DNA from: Bog-473 sp963717455
GTDB lineage: Bacteria > Actinomycetota > Acidimicrobiia > Acidimicrobiales > RAAP-2
Direction of reading: 5' to 3'
Length of the DNA: 64,000 nucleotides
NCBI GenBank assembly: GCA_963717455.1
Contig: OY970336.1
Coordinates: forward strand, 3,100,001 to 3,164,000
Shown here: positions 29,040 to 38,412 of the stretch, in pieces
Layout of the letters: each line of letters opens with the position of its first letter
Numbering within the stretch: position 1 is the stretch's first letter
Program-made: the position numbers and the translations under genes
The notes under the pieces: generated by a model
What the model saw: the letters and a program-made list of their open reading frames with translations, nothing else
What the model was told of the DNA's origin: nothing
The model's database searches: none

Positions 29040-29337
29040 GCGATCCCACCCACGATAGGTGGGCGGACACGATGGACTCAAGGGCCGTGTCGAGCTGGCT
29101 TTTCATGGAGATGGCCGGGGCACCCGCGTCGGCGATGCTGCCGACTGTTGCCTTGGGCTCAGAGGACTCGGCGAGGGCAGCCAGCGAGATGGTCCCCTCG
29201 AAGCGGCCGGCGGCGTCGATGACGGGCGCGCCCGGCACGTCAGCGGCGGTGCAGAGTTCACGAGCCTCCGGGGCGCGCACCGAGCTGCTGGGATGCGGCG
29301 GACCGCCCAGCGCATCCTCATTCGGCTGCGCGCTCAT
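29040..29337 (-). pseudogene. ClC-type channel relic: start plus CBS segment
   Basis: An ATG at 29337 overlaps the stop of the second marR (ATGA), exactly as the intact ClC gene follows the first marR. The N-terminus (MSAQPNEDALGG) passes directly into a CBS segment (VPGAPVIDAAGRFEGTISLAALAESSE) similar to LPGAPVVDGAGVYLGIVTV of the intact ClC. The membrane part is gone. The frame then runs out of phase into the next gene. So this is an internally deleted ClC gene. Confidence 0.6.
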
Positions 29338-29819
29338 AGGTCCCAGCCCGTGCTCCAGTCCTGCTCGGGCACCTCGCCCGCGGTCTGGCTCAAGTGCCCA
29401 AGCGCGGCCACGACGCCGGCACGCGAGTCTTCGGGAATTGATCCCACAAGCCGCTCGATCTCTTGACGGCGCCGAGCCGTGACGGTGTCGACCAGTCGGC
29501 GCCCTCCGGGTGAGAGGGCGATACGGACCTGGCGTCGATCGCGCCGATCGGTCCGACGGGTGACGAGGCCCTTCTTCACCAACCGCTCACACATCCTCGA
29601 TGCGGTGGGGGGCGTGACCGAGACCGCATCGGCCAGCGCCGCCACACCCTGCGGGCCCCGCGAGGCCAGCACCACCAGTGAGCGGTGCTGGGTGAGCGTG
29701 ACCTCTTCTCCCACGTCGGCGAGCGAACGGGCGGCGATGGCAACGAGGACCCGGCTGGCGTTGAGGACTGCATCGACCAGCTGCTCCTCGGCCTGCGCGG
29801 TGATGGGATTTTGTTGCAT
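29334..29819 (-). CDS. second MarR-family regulator, paralogue of the one at 13.0 kb
   Basis: About 161 residues from ATG 29819 (MQQNPITAQAEEQL); GTG 29837 is the alternative. LTQHRSLVVLASRGPQG, LADAVSVTPPTASRMCERL and RRTDRRDRRQVRIALSPGG give the winged helix. Close in length and sequence to the first MarR (shared VASRVLVA-type and MCxRL segments). Divergent from the SCO gene with at most 22 bases between starts, so both promoters overlap and both mRNAs may be leaderless. Likely controls itself and SCO (inference). Confidence 0.88.
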   Translation of the reverse strand: MQQNPITAQAEEQLVDAVLNASRVLVAIAARSLADVGEEVTLTQHRSLVVLASRGPQGVAALADAVSVTPPTASRMCERLVKKGLVTRRTDRRDRRQVRIALSPGGRRLVDTVTARRRQEIERLVGSIPEDSRAGVVAALGHLSQTAGEVPEQDWSTGWDL

Positions 29820-29840
29820 ATGGCAGCTATTGTGCACGCT

Positions 29841-30593
29841 ATGGGATTGCGCCGCAAGCTTGCGCTCCTGGTTGCTGGCGTGTTTGTCGCCTCAGGAGCT
29901 GCTCTGAGCATCGGGCTGTCGTCGATCGATGCCGGATCAGTGGGCCCCCCACCCGCCTCCATTGGCGACCAGATGGACCGAGCCGTTCCGGCATCGCTCC
30001 TCAACGCCCCCTTCACCGATCAGAACGGTCAGCCCGTCACGTTGCGCCAGTTCGCCGGCAAAGCGATCTTCTTGGTCCCGTTCCTCACCTCGTGCCAGGA
30101 GGAGTGCCCGGTGACGACCGGGGCGCTGCTCGCTCTCGAGCGCGAGCTCTCTGCGCAACACCTGACCTCGAAGACAGCCATCGTCGAAGTGACGGTTGAT
30201 CCAGGTCGCGACACCCCCGAACGCATGGCGGCCTACGCCAAGCTCACCGGGGTCACCTGGCCTCTGCTCACCGCATCACCAGCCACGCTCGCCGAGCTGT
30301 GGCACTTCTTCGGGATCTACTACCAGGTGGTCCCAGAAGGCTCGCCGCCCGGCATCGACTGGCAGACCGGAAAGCCCTATACCTACGACGTCAATCACTC
30401 CGACGGGTTCATTTTGCTCAACCCGGCCCTTCGTGAGCGGTTCGTCGCGGCGGGGATGGTGCGCAGTGCGACCGTGCCGACTTCGCTTCGGCGCCTTCTC
30501 GATGCCCAGGGTGTCTACGACTTGAAGCACCCAGGTGGCGGAAGCTGGACGGTCGACCAGGCCTTCAACGCCATCGATTGGGTGCTCGAGTAG
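29841..30593 (+). CDS. SCO1/SenC-family copper chaperone/thioredoxin-like protein
   Basis: 250 residues from ATG 29841 (MGLRRKLALLVAGVFVASG), with an N-terminal signal-anchor helix. The thioredoxin-fold domain has the copper-binding CxxxC (TSCQEECPVT) and the conserved distal His (DVNHSDGFILLNP). Family members deliver Cu to cytochrome oxidase or act as thiol reductases outside the membrane. Head-to-head with the second MarR, which may regulate it. Confidence 0.88.
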   Translation: MGLRRKLALLVAGVFVASGAALSIGLSSIDAGSVGPPPASIGDQMDRAVPASLLNAPFTDQNGQPVTLRQFAGKAIFLVPFLTSCQEECPVTTGALLALERELSAQHLTSKTAIVEVTVDPGRDTPERMAAYAKLTGVTWPLLTASPATLAELWHFFGIYYQVVPEGSPPGIDWQTGKPYTYDVNHSDGFILLNPALRERFVAAGMVRSATVPTSLRRLLDAQGVYDLKHPGGGSWTVDQAFNAIDWVLE

Positions 30594-30664
30594 TCGAGCG
30601 GAGATGGCCTGTGGATGGGCGTGCTGCTCCGGTGCTCGATGGCGGCCATCCGCGCCGCGTCCGG

Positions 30665-30949
30665 TCACCCATGTGCGTCTTGGAGATCGTCGAGGGACAA
30701 CTCCGCGGTGACGTTGCCTCCACATTGCGTGCAGTTGTGCGTGTGGCGCCAAGAGCGGATCAGCTTCGTATGTTCTGGATTGAGCAGGACCGTGAAGCTC
30801 TCGGAGCTTTCGTCGAACTCAAGTCCGTAGAAGGCGCGCCATTGAGTCGCAACGGGGTGGCCGTCGACTTCTACACCCTTGAGTATCCGACGAAAGCGCA
30901 TGGCCTCTGCATCGAACAGCCAGGTTGCGTGGCACGACTCAAAAATCAT
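30665..30949 (-). CDS. hypothetical protein (94 aa) with a paired-Cys motif
   Basis: ATG 30949 (MIFESCHATWLFDAEAMRF) is preceded by GAGGA at good spacing, better than ATG 30958. The sequence is clean and protein-like (RAFYGLEFDESSESFTVLLNPEHTKLIRSW) and ends with HNCTQCGGN, a possible metal-binding CxxC. Family not named but appears conserved in type; isolated gene. Confidence 0.65.
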   Translation of the reverse strand: MIFESCHATWLFDAEAMRFRRILKGVEVDGHPVATQWRAFYGLEFDESSESFTVLLNPEHTKLIRSWRHTHNCTQCGGNVTAELSLDDLQDAHG

Positions 30950-31073
30950 GGGATCCATTCCTCAATTCTTGCGCTGAAACATAAAGCAGACGTGAGATTC
31001 ACGTTCACATTCCGTGACGATTTGCGGAGCTTTTGGCTGCATCATCTGACCAAATACGTGACGAGAGTTCTGG

Positions 31074-31346
31074 TTGTGGTTCCGCCGATCCGCCGACGTC
31101 CCCTGTCCGGCGGAAGAAGCGATCACGATCAACCGCTACGCACACCTGATCGGCGGTTGCCGCATGGCGGAGGATGAGACGCAAGGCGTAGTAGATGGCG
31201 ACCTTCGGTCGTTCGCCATCCCCAACCTCTTCGTCGTGGACGGAGGCGTCTGCCCGACCCAGGGCAGCGCGAATCCGGCGCTCACGATCATGGCACTGGC
31301 TGCCCGGGCAGCCGATTACCTGGGGGATCCAACGGCTATGCAGTAG
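31074..31346 (+). pseudogene. C-terminal fragment of a GMC/FAD oxidoreductase
   Basis: Only the last about 75 residues of a large flavoenzyme remain: NRYAHLIGGCRMAEDET, VVDGDLRSFAIPNLFVVDGG, then TQGSANPALTIMALAARAAD. The HxxGGCRM and NPxLTIMALA motifs are the GMC oxidoreductase C-terminal (active-site His/Asn) signature. About 400 upstream residues are missing, so it is non-functional. Confidence 0.8.
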
Positions 31347-31594
31347 GGGCCATCCCGTGCTCCTCAGGATTTCCACCCTGCAGAACCGAACGGCCACAAC
31401 GCCCCTGCCGGCCGACCTTCGGCGATGTAGGCCCAGATCGTTCCCAGTGAGCCCATGGGCGCAATCAGGTCCGAACATCGACCCGCGATTGCAGGCAACA
31501 AGCCCCTGGCCAGGAGGTACTAGGCGGAAATACCGACAAATCGGCGCGAGACCGGCTGATTAGCGCCAAGGCCGCTGGAGAGATCTCGCACTTC

Positions 31595-31777
31595 CTAAAC
31601 AGCCCGGTATCTGCTGCGCCACCGGATGAGCTGACCCATTTGAATGAGGTCTTCTGCCCAGCGCTCCACCCATCGCTCCAGGGCCCGTCCTTGAACGAAC
31701 ATCGAGCCGTGTTGCTCGTTGAATCGATCGGTCAGCGTCTTGAGACTCAGAGCTTCACCGGTCGACATGCACTCCAC
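31595..31777 (-). CDS. small phage-associated hypothetical protein (60 aa)
   Basis: Starts 31 bases beyond the terminase stop on the same strand. Sequence LKTLTDRFNEQHGSMFVQGR then WVERWAEDLIQMGQLIRWR is compact and charged. Not recognised. Position suggests part of the prophage packaging region. Confidence 0.4.
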   Translation of the reverse strand: MECMSTGEALSLKTLTDRFNEQHGSMFVQGRALERWVERWAEDLIQMGQLIRWRSRYRAV

Positions 31778-31808
31778 AACACCTTCGTCGGACTTTGGGA
31801 CCTCGTCC

Positions 31809-33314
31809 CTATAGGTCCTGAAGCTTCATTGGGCCGGGCGGCCGGTAGTTCGGGTGCCTCTTCGCGTACCGGAACTGGACCAGGCGATCAGTGGGGCGCG
31901 GCTCGCCGGGCCTGACCACGGCGACGGCGGGCTCACCCCTTGGGATGTGTCCCCTGCGGTCGATCGGGGCACTGAGAAGCCTGCCCTCTGGCACCTGCAG
32001 CCGCAGTGTGCCGGACCCCTGCGACGCTAGGTGGTGGGCGACGAGGGCCAACGAGATCACGCGGTCGTCGTGTCCCTGTCCCGTCGCGTCGATTCTGTAC
32101 ACGCCCGGCGCGTTCTCCCGCAGCACCACCGAGGACAATTCCGAGATCAGCTCGTCATCATCAGGCAAGTCGAGAAGACGATCCCGCAGCAGCCGGTAGA
32201 GCGTGACGGCGAGACGCCCGACCGAGGCGGAGCTGAACGTGAACTCCTCGACCGAGATGCCGCGTGCACGCAGGCGCTGCATACGGTGCACGCTCTGCCA
32301 GGGGTCGAACACCATCCGACCGGGGTACTGGCGGATGGTCTCCCTGCAGTAGTCCTCGACGACACCGAGGTCGACCGGGCGATCCTTCGTGCCTTGCCAC
32401 ACCTCCTGGTGGTCGACGACCACGACCACGGCATCGTCGCGGCGTTCACGGTGGGCGATGGTCAAGCACGTCTTGTCGTTGACCAGGCCGACGTCGAGAC
32501 CCAGCGTGCAGCGCACGCCACGCTGGGGTGTGAGCCGGCCGGTGTGACCGACGCACGCACGGACCTGCTCGGGCGTGGTCAGGCGGTCCTCGCCGGCGAC
32601 CCACCTGTTCTCATGGAGCCGGGCGTAGGCCGAGGCCGTCAAGAGGCTCCGCTGCTCGGCCAGCACCTCGGGACTGATCCACGGCAGCGGGCCGGGCGTC
32701 TCTAGGACCTGCCACTGCGCAGAGGTGCGGGCGTGCTCGAGCACGGTGGCCGACTAGTGGTCGGGCGCACCGGCAGAGGTGACCACGACGAGCTTGGAGC
32801 CTTCGATCTTTGGCATAGCGCTCACGACGGCAGACCACAGGCCTTTGGCGTTGGCAGAGTCGGGCCAAACCGACAGCTCGTCGGCGATCACCAGGTAGGG
32901 CCTCAGGCCGTAGCTCGATGCCTCGTCGGCTGGTAGTACGGCGACGGACGAGGTCGGCTCGCCATCGGTCAGGAACACGACCCGGCGGGCCTCGACCTTG
33001 ATGAGCTTCCGCAGGGCTCGGGCTCCACGCAGGAAGGAGCGCACGCTGTCCAAGACGATGCCAGCCTGCTCGGCGTCGGCAGCAACGACGAAGGACGTGG
33101 CTCCCAGAGGTGCGGTCGTCATGTGCAGGGCCACGCAGAGGGCGGCAGCATCGGTGGACTTTCGGCCGCCCCTGGGCCTGGTGACGAACGTGAACGGCGG
33201 GCCCTTGAGGTCGAGGACGGCGGCGGCGTCACGGCGTTGAAAGTCAGTGGCCGTCTCACCCCATCGTCCGCGCTCGACCGGCAGCGAGGCGAGCAACTCC
33301 ATCGGGTCGGTCAA
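31809..33314 (-). pseudogene. phage terminase large subunit, interrupted by an amber codon
   Basis: Two same-frame halves. The N-terminal ATPase half (TTG 33314 overlapping the small-subunit stop, or ATG 33302) has FTFVTRPRGGRKSTDAAAL (variant Walker A) and PYLVIADELSVWPDS (Walker B). TAG at 32754-32756 follows SAGAPDH. The next in-frame codons read SATVLEHARTSAQWQ, where relatives have a Trp (HWSA), so TGG has become TAG. The C-terminal nuclease half (LGLDVGLVNDKTCLTIAHR; YPGRMVFDPWQ; GHDDRVISLALV) has the expected Asp residues. Full length would be about 500 residues. No frameshift is needed. Confidence 0.85.
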
Positions 33315-33802
33315 CGCCTCCGTGAGCCTATCTGCCCGCTGTTGGCACCCTGGGGGTCTTCGGAGCGTTCGCGGAGCTCAGAGCCGCGCAGAAGGGCCGC
33401 ACGTCCTTGAGCGAGCAGGGCGTCGAGTGAGGCGTCGACCTGATCGGAGGGTTCAGGGTGTCGGCGCACCACCTCGGACAGCTTCTCGAGGATGCGGGCG
33501 TGCGAAGCCGGGTTGATGCCGAGCACGTTGCGGCACCGGTCGGCGCGGGCGGCGAACCGCGCCAAGGTCCGCACCGCTGGTCGCTCCTCCCGGCTCTCGT
33601 CGAGATGGCCGACGCTATCGAGGTAGTCGCGGATGGACTGCTCGTCGACTACTGCCCTGGCGTAGGCGGCGCGCTCATCGGGGAAGATCGCCGTCCACGG
33701 GTACTTAGCCGCGACCGCTGCGGCGATCTCATCCACCTCGATGCACACCAGCTCGCCCCGACGAGACGACCACACCCCGTGCCTGAGCGGGCTGAGAATC
33801 AA
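33311..33802 (-). CDS. phage terminase small-subunit-like protein
   Basis: 163 residues directly upstream of and overlapping terminase large subunit. AAKYPWTAIFPDERAAYAR, DEQSIRDYLDSVGHLDESR, then RNVLGINPASHARILEKLSEV has the DNA-binding plus helical layout of small terminases of actinophage-like prophages. Together with the large subunit it would package phage DNA. No other capsid or tail genes are in the window, so this is a prophage remnant. Confidence 0.65.
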   Translation of the reverse strand: MILSPLRHGVWSSRRGELVCIEVDEIAAAVAAKYPWTAIFPDERAAYARAVVDEQSIRDYLDSVGHLDESREERPAVRTLARFAARADRCRNVLGINPASHARILEKLSEVVRRHPEPSDQVDASLDALLAQGRAALLRGSELRERSEDPQGANSGQIGSRRR

Positions 33803-33850
33803 CTGGTTGACCTTTCCGAGCTCGAGTCGGTTGAAGAGTTACTTAAACCC

Positions 33851-33868
33851 AGTCCAGTCCAGTCCAGT
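33851..33868. repeat. short AGTCC tandem repeat
   Basis: AGTCC repeated about 3.6 times next to the T-arm-like sequence of block A. Microsatellite-like; no function seen. Confidence 0.6.
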
Positions 33869-33875
33869 GACGTTG

Positions 33876-34150
33876 AGCGGACTCGAACCGCCCACTTCTA
33901 CGTTGCGAACGTCTGGCTCTCAGTGTATGACCAGGCCCTTTCCGACGACTCTCCTGGTAGCAGGATCGCGATCCCCTCAGGTCCCCTCACGATCCCTCCA
34001 CTTCCCGCACGGTAAAGACACGTAAAGAAACGCCCGAATGCGCCGCTAATGGCGTCTTTCTTGTCAACGACGATCACGTTCATCGGCGAGCAACGGGCCA
34101 TCAGCGACCCTGAAGCGGCAGTGCTTGTTGCCGGCAGACGACGGAACGTC
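33876..34150 (-). repeat. block A: non-coding block homologous to block B at 42.28-44.54 kb
   Basis: On the minus strand this block runs from near CGTTCCGTCGTCTGCCGG through GAACGTGATCGTCGT, ACGTGTCTTTAC, GGGATCGTGAGG, GAAAGGGCCTGGTCA and CTGAGAGCC to a T-arm-like hairpin (33876-33892: GGCGG-TTCGAGT-CCGCT, five pairs). The same landmarks in the same order occur at 44.54-44.22 kb and 42.30 kb, where a group II intron splits them. Block A is the intron-free form. No ORF explains the conservation. Confidence 0.7.
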
Positions 34151-34330
34151 AACGTTCTCTCCGCCAGCAGCCAGTCGACGACCTGTCGGGCCGTCTCCTA
34201 GTAGGCGGCGGACAGCGCGTCGTCGCCGAGCTCGGCCAGGATGTGGCAGGTCTGGCGGAGGATCTTGCGGGCCTCGGACAGCGCCGCGCGCTTGCCGTTG
34301 CAGCGGTTCTAACGTGGGCGGTGTAGCGGT
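34150..34330 (-). pseudogene. possible transposase C-terminal relic
   Basis: Minus strand reads NRCNGKRAALSEARKILRQT, CHILAELGDDALSAAY, then TAG and ETARQVVDWLLAERTL. The GKRAAL-ARKILR pattern resembles C-termini of IS110-like transposases, but the match is weak. Upstream frames are broken. It adjoins block A. Confidence 0.3.
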
Positions 34331-34739
34331 GGCCGGGGACCAGGCGTGGGTCTTCGGCCTGTCGAAGGGCTCGGTGCAGCATCGTGCGCCGGGGAATCTG
34401 AACCGGCCTGCCTGGCCTGGCGGCTGCACCGCTCGCCGTCGGCCTGCCCATCCCCGGAATGACAAAGCCCGGCCCGCTTCAGGACGAATCTCATAGATGC
34501 GACCTCGTCGGGCTCAAGAGCATCGACGAGGTCGGCGGGGCTGCTGCGATTCGGCAATGCGGTATACCATTCCACCGGGTGACGCTCCGCTCGCCACCGA
34601 CCACTATCAACAGGCTTCTCTAACTCAGCCCGCAGCCAGAGCCCTCAAGATCGGGCCGGCGGCCCAGCCGGGTATGCAGACGGCGGACCTGGGCCGCGAC
34701 CCAGAGATGGAGCGGGCGAGGGAAGCCCTGGGGGTGACA

Positions 34740-35306
34740 ATGGCCATTCGGACTCCCGATCAGCGCTTGCGGGTGTTCGTGAGTTCCACGCTTGGTGAGC
34801 TGGCCACGGAACGGAAGGCTGTCTCGCGCGCTATTTCCGCGTTGCGGCTGACGCCGGTGTTGTTCGAGCTGGGGGCCCGGCCGCAACCGCCACGCGATCT
34901 GTACCGCGCATACCTGGCTCAGAGCGACGTTTTCGTCGGGCTGTACTGGCAGAGCTACGGCCAGATCGTCCCCGGCATGCAGGTTTCGGGCCTGGAAGAG
35001 GAGTTCGAGCTGTCGGAGGCGCTGCCTCGCTTGCTGTATGTCAAGGTGCCGGCGCCCGGCCGGGAGCCGCGCGTGGCCGACTTGATGGCGCGGATCAGGC
35101 AGGAGGCTTCCTACCGGACGTTCCGGACGCCCGCGGAGCTGGGCCGGCTGGTGCGCGACGACTTGGCGGTGCTGCTGAGCGAGCGGTTCGCCGCCGCTCC
35201 TAGGCCGCCGCCCGTCACGGCGCCGCCGCGGACGAGTTCCTGGGCCGCTCGCCGCGCTGCCGGTGAGCACGACGTCGCTGGTGGGGCGGGAGCAGGCCAT
35301 CGGTGA
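34740..35306 (+). CDS. DUF4062 domain protein (N-terminal part of a DUF4062-STAND protein)
   Basis: From ATG 34740 (MAIRTPDQRLRVFVSSTLGEL). The DUF4062 core is complete: VFVSSTLGELATERKAV, PRDLYRAYLAQSDVFVGLYW, GMQVSGLEEEFELS and LPRLLYVKVP. In relatives this domain continues through a Pro-rich linker into an NB-ARC-type ATPase. Here the linker frame runs past that point and stops at 35306, while the ATPase is in the +1 frame from about 35245. One base change in the linker would fuse them. DUF4062 is a TIR/SLOG-like sensor or effector module in Aravind-type conflict systems. Confidence 0.8.
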   Translation: MAIRTPDQRLRVFVSSTLGELATERKAVSRAISALRLTPVLFELGARPQPPRDLYRAYLAQSDVFVGLYWQSYGQIVPGMQVSGLEEEFELSEALPRLLYVKVPAPGREPRVADLMARIRQEASYRTFRTPAELGRLVRDDLAVLLSERFAAAPRPPPVTAPPRTSSWAARRAAGEHDVAGGAGAGHR

Positions 35307-37329
35307 GGTAGTCGCGCTGGTCGGGCACGATCAGGCGCGGCTGGTGACCCTGACCGGGCCGGGTGGGGTCGGCAAGACCCGGCTGGCGCTGGCCACGGGC
35401 GAACGGCTGCAGGACCGCTACGGTGCGGGCACCGTGTTCGTGCCGCTGGCGGCCGTGACCCAGCCCGAGCTGGTCCTGGCCGGGATCGGCCGCGCAGTCG
35501 GGGCTGATCTGGCGGGGGCGAGCTCGCCGGTGGAGGCCCTGGCCGAGCAGCTGGGTGACGGGCGGTGGCTGCTCATCCTGGACAACCTGGAGCAGGTCGT
35601 TCAGGCTGCCCGCGACCTGGGCGAGCTGCTCGACCGGTGCCCTGGCGTGGACATCCTGGCCACCAGCCGGACTGTCCTAGGTCTGCGGGCCGAGCGGGAG
35701 TATCCGGTGCCTCCGCTCCCGCTGGCGGTCTACTCCGCCGGCACGCCGGTCGGGGAGCTCGCGTCGTCGCCGGCCGTGGCGTTGTTCGTCGACCGGGCCC
35801 GGGCCGTGCGGCCCGACTTCGCCCTGACCAAGGGCAACGCCGAGGCGGTGGCGGAGATCTGCCGTCGCCTGGAGGGCCTGCCGCTGGCCATCGAGCTGGC
35901 GGCCGCCCGCACCCGGCTACTCGACCCCGAGGGGCTGCTGCGCCGGCTGGAAGCATCGCTGGACGCGCTGGGAACGGGCGCAGTGGACATGCCCGATCGC
36001 CAGCGCACCTTGCGGGCCACGGTCGAGTGGAGCACGGCCCTGCTCGATGACGCGGAGCGGTTCCTGCTCGAGACCACGGCCATCTTCGTCGACGGCTGGA
36101 CCACTGAGGCCGCGGCCCGGGTGTCGGGCCTGGGCGAGGACCGGACGCTGGACCTGACCGAGGCGCTGGCCCGGCACAGCCTGATCCAGCTCGACAGCCC
36201 CGGCCGCCGGCTCCGCCCGCGGATGCTGGAAACGGTCCGCGAATTCATCGCCGAGCGGCTGGCTGCCCGACCGGACTCAGCCGAGATCGGGCGCCGTCAC
36301 GCCGGCTACTACCGCGCGCTGGCCGGGCAGGCGGACCGGCCGCTGCGCGGCCTCGGGCAGAACGAATGGCAGGAGCTCCTGCAGGCCGAGACAGGCAACC
36401 TAGCCGCCGCCGTGCGCTGGTACCTGGCCCACGACCCCGCACCGCTACCCCACATGTTCCGGGCCCTGTACCCCTGGTGGTCCCTGCGGGACCATCAGGC
36501 CGAGACCCGGCCCTGGGTCGATCAGCTCCTGCCCGCCGCCGGCTCGCTGGACCCTCAGGCCCGTGCCGAGCTGCTGTGGACCGCGACCGTGCTGGCCGGT
36601 GACATGGGCGACGACCCGGCGGCGCTGGTGGCCCGACAAGGCCTGCGCCCGCTGTTGGAGCAGATTCGGGATCCCTTCTTGCGCGCGCTGTCCCACCTGG
36701 CCATGGCGTGGACCTCGCCGATCGCCGGCGACTTTGCCGGCGCTCAGCGGGAGGCATTGGCGAGCCTGGAACAACTCCGCGCCCAGGACGAGCCCTTCTG
36801 GACGGCCCTGGCCGCGTTCACCGCCGGCTCGATAGAGACAACGGCGGGCCGCTACGACGATGCCCTGCGCCACCTGTCCGAGGCGCGCGCCCTCGCGGAA
36901 CAGTTCGACGGCACCTGGCTCACCGCGGGCTCCCGGGTGCAGCTGGGCATCTTGAACGTCGTCCGGGGCCGGCTGGACGAAGCTAAGGCGCTGCTGGACG
37001 AGGCGCTGAGCCTGAGCCTGGCATCCCGCAGCACCCCGTTCGTGGCCTTGACCCTCGCCGCCTACGCCCGGCTGGAGTTTGCTGAAGGCGACCCGGAGCG
37101 GGCGGCGCGGCTGGAAGGCGCAGCCGAGGGCCTGCGCAAGCGAGTCGGCCAGCAGGCGTGGCCGATGCTACGGCAGGGGGAGGCCGAGCTGGTGACTCAG
37201 ATTCGCCAGACGCTGGACGCGCAGCACTTCAATGAGGCCTTCTCTGCCGGTACCCAGCTCAGCCAGCCTGAGGCGGTAGCTGCCGTCCGCGACCGGAACG
37301 GCAGAGGAACCGGCGCTCAAGCGTCCTAG
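35263..37329 (+). CDS. STAND NTPase with TPR-like repeats (NB-ARC type)
   Basis: 688 residues from GTG 35263; codons just upstream (GPLAALPVSTTSLVGRE) show the homologous reading continues into the DUF4062 linker. P-loop TGPGGVGKTRL (about 31-41), Walker B RWLLILDNLEQ (101-111), ATSRT (about 133-137) and GLPLAIELAA (205-214). A winged-helix-like region follows (about 260-340), then helical TPR-type repeats to the C-terminus (AGRYDDALRHLSEARALAE). STAND NTPases oligomerise on sensing a ligand and activate a linked effector. Here the linked module is DUF4062. It may be translated separately from the overlapping ORF. Confidence 0.85.
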   Translation: MSTTSLVGREQAIGEVVALVGHDQARLVTLTGPGGVGKTRLALATGERLQDRYGAGTVFVPLAAVTQPELVLAGIGRAVGADLAGASSPVEALAEQLGDGRWLLILDNLEQVVQAARDLGELLDRCPGVDILATSRTVLGLRAEREYPVPPLPLAVYSAGTPVGELASSPAVALFVDRARAVRPDFALTKGNAEAVAEICRRLEGLPLAIELAAARTRLLDPEGLLRRLEASLDALGTGAVDMPDRQRTLRATVEWSTALLDDAERFLLETTAIFVDGWTTEAAARVSGLGEDRTLDLTEALARHSLIQLDSPGRRLRPRMLETVREFIAERLAARPDSAEIGRRHAGYYRALAGQADRPLRGLGQNEWQELLQAETGNLAAAVRWYLAHDPAPLPHMFRALYPWWSLRDHQAETRPWVDQLLPAAGSLDPQARAELLWTATVLAGDMGDDPAALVARQGLRPLLEQIRDPFLRALSHLAMAWTSPIAGDFAGAQREALASLEQLRAQDEPFWTALAAFTAGSIETTAGRYDDALRHLSEARALAEQFDGTWLTAGSRVQLGILNVVRGRLDEAKALLDEALSLSLASRSTPFVALTLAAYARLEFAEGDPERAARLEGAAEGLRKRVGQQAWPMLRQGEAELVTQIRQTLDAQHFNEAFSAGTQLSQPEAVAAVRDRNGRGTGAQAS

Positions 37330-37789
37330 ACCAAATGCGGTAAGTAGTCGGCCGGCGGTGTGATGATGCGGATCACCCCGGTTAGCCCGATGCGCAAAAC
37401 TCCGACGCTTCGGCAGGGGCCGCTGCCGCCCCGTACGGGACCGGCAGACACAGGCGTTGGCCGAACCGGGCAGCGTGGTTATGAAAGGCCCGGAAAAAGC
37501 CAGTGACTAACCAAGTGACTGCGCGACAAGGCTGCATCCCGCACAGCCGGCTACGGCCATCGGCCGACTTGTCCTCAACTGCGGATCTCCGAGCATGTCG
37601 TGACCATTCCATACGGAATAGTCGGGAGTGGCATGCAAGAGGTCAGTGGTTCGAGAAGTTAGGGGTTGAGTTCAGGCCCGTGGGGGTACATCCCAAGATG
37701 TCTGACCATCATCTGACCGTCGTTCTGGGCACCTGCAGTTGCGCTGAGCCGCACGGATTGGCCGCCGATGGTGGCCGGCTTATACAGAA
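37330..37789. other. intergenic, no supported gene
   Basis: About 460 bases between the STAND gene and the DUF2269-type gene. Short ORFs exist but none shows coding bias or recognisable motifs. Confidence 0.4.
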
Positions 37790-38412
37790 ATGGGGTTGCT
37801 CATAGACATCCATGCAGTTGACGTCGTCCTCTTCTTGCACATCGCGGCCGCGGTCTTCGCGTTCGGTGTCGCCGGTTTGCTGCTGGCCGCGCTGGCGCAG
37901 ATGCGCAGGGCGCAGTCGGTAGCAGTACTGCGTTCGTGGCAGCGCTTGGCGCACCGGATCGAGCCGTGGTTCCCGATCATCGTCCTCGTGTTCCTCGGGC
38001 TCGGCGGGTGGCTGATCGCCTCGTCGCACAACGAGTTCAGCTGGAGCGACGGTTGGGTGATCACTTCCGTGGCCGCGCTCGTGATGATGCTGGCGTACGG
38101 CGGGGCCACCTTGGCACCCAATGGCAAGAGGCTGCACGCGATGATCGAGGACACCCCGGAGGGCTTCGTGCCCGATCAGGTTCACGCCGCGGTGATGAAC
38201 CCCGCTGGTCTGGGCAGGCTCGTGGGGCGAGATGGGCCTGGGCCGGCATCTTGTTCCTCATGCCGACCAAGCCGTCCGGAGCCGCGTCTGTCGTCATCGT
38301 GGCCGTCGTTGGGTTGCTCGCCGTGGCCATCGGATTGCGTCCCTCCCGCACTGCATCACGCCAGCCGAGCCTGACAGGTGCTGACCCGGGGACATTCGGC
38401 ACGAAAGTCTGA
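37790..38412 (+). pseudogene. DUF2269-like integral membrane protein, one frameshift
   Basis: Starts MGLLIDIHAVDVVLFLHIAAA. Helix one has the His typical of DUF2269, then AHRIEPWFPIIVLVFLGLGGWL and SDGWVITSVAALVMMLAYGG. After NPAGLGRLV, a one-base shift at 38222-38232 (in CGTGGGGCGAG) continues ARWAWAGILFLMPTKPSG and a last helix (VVIVAVVGLLAVAIGL). Joined it has four helices and about 205 residues. Function unknown. Confidence 0.6.
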
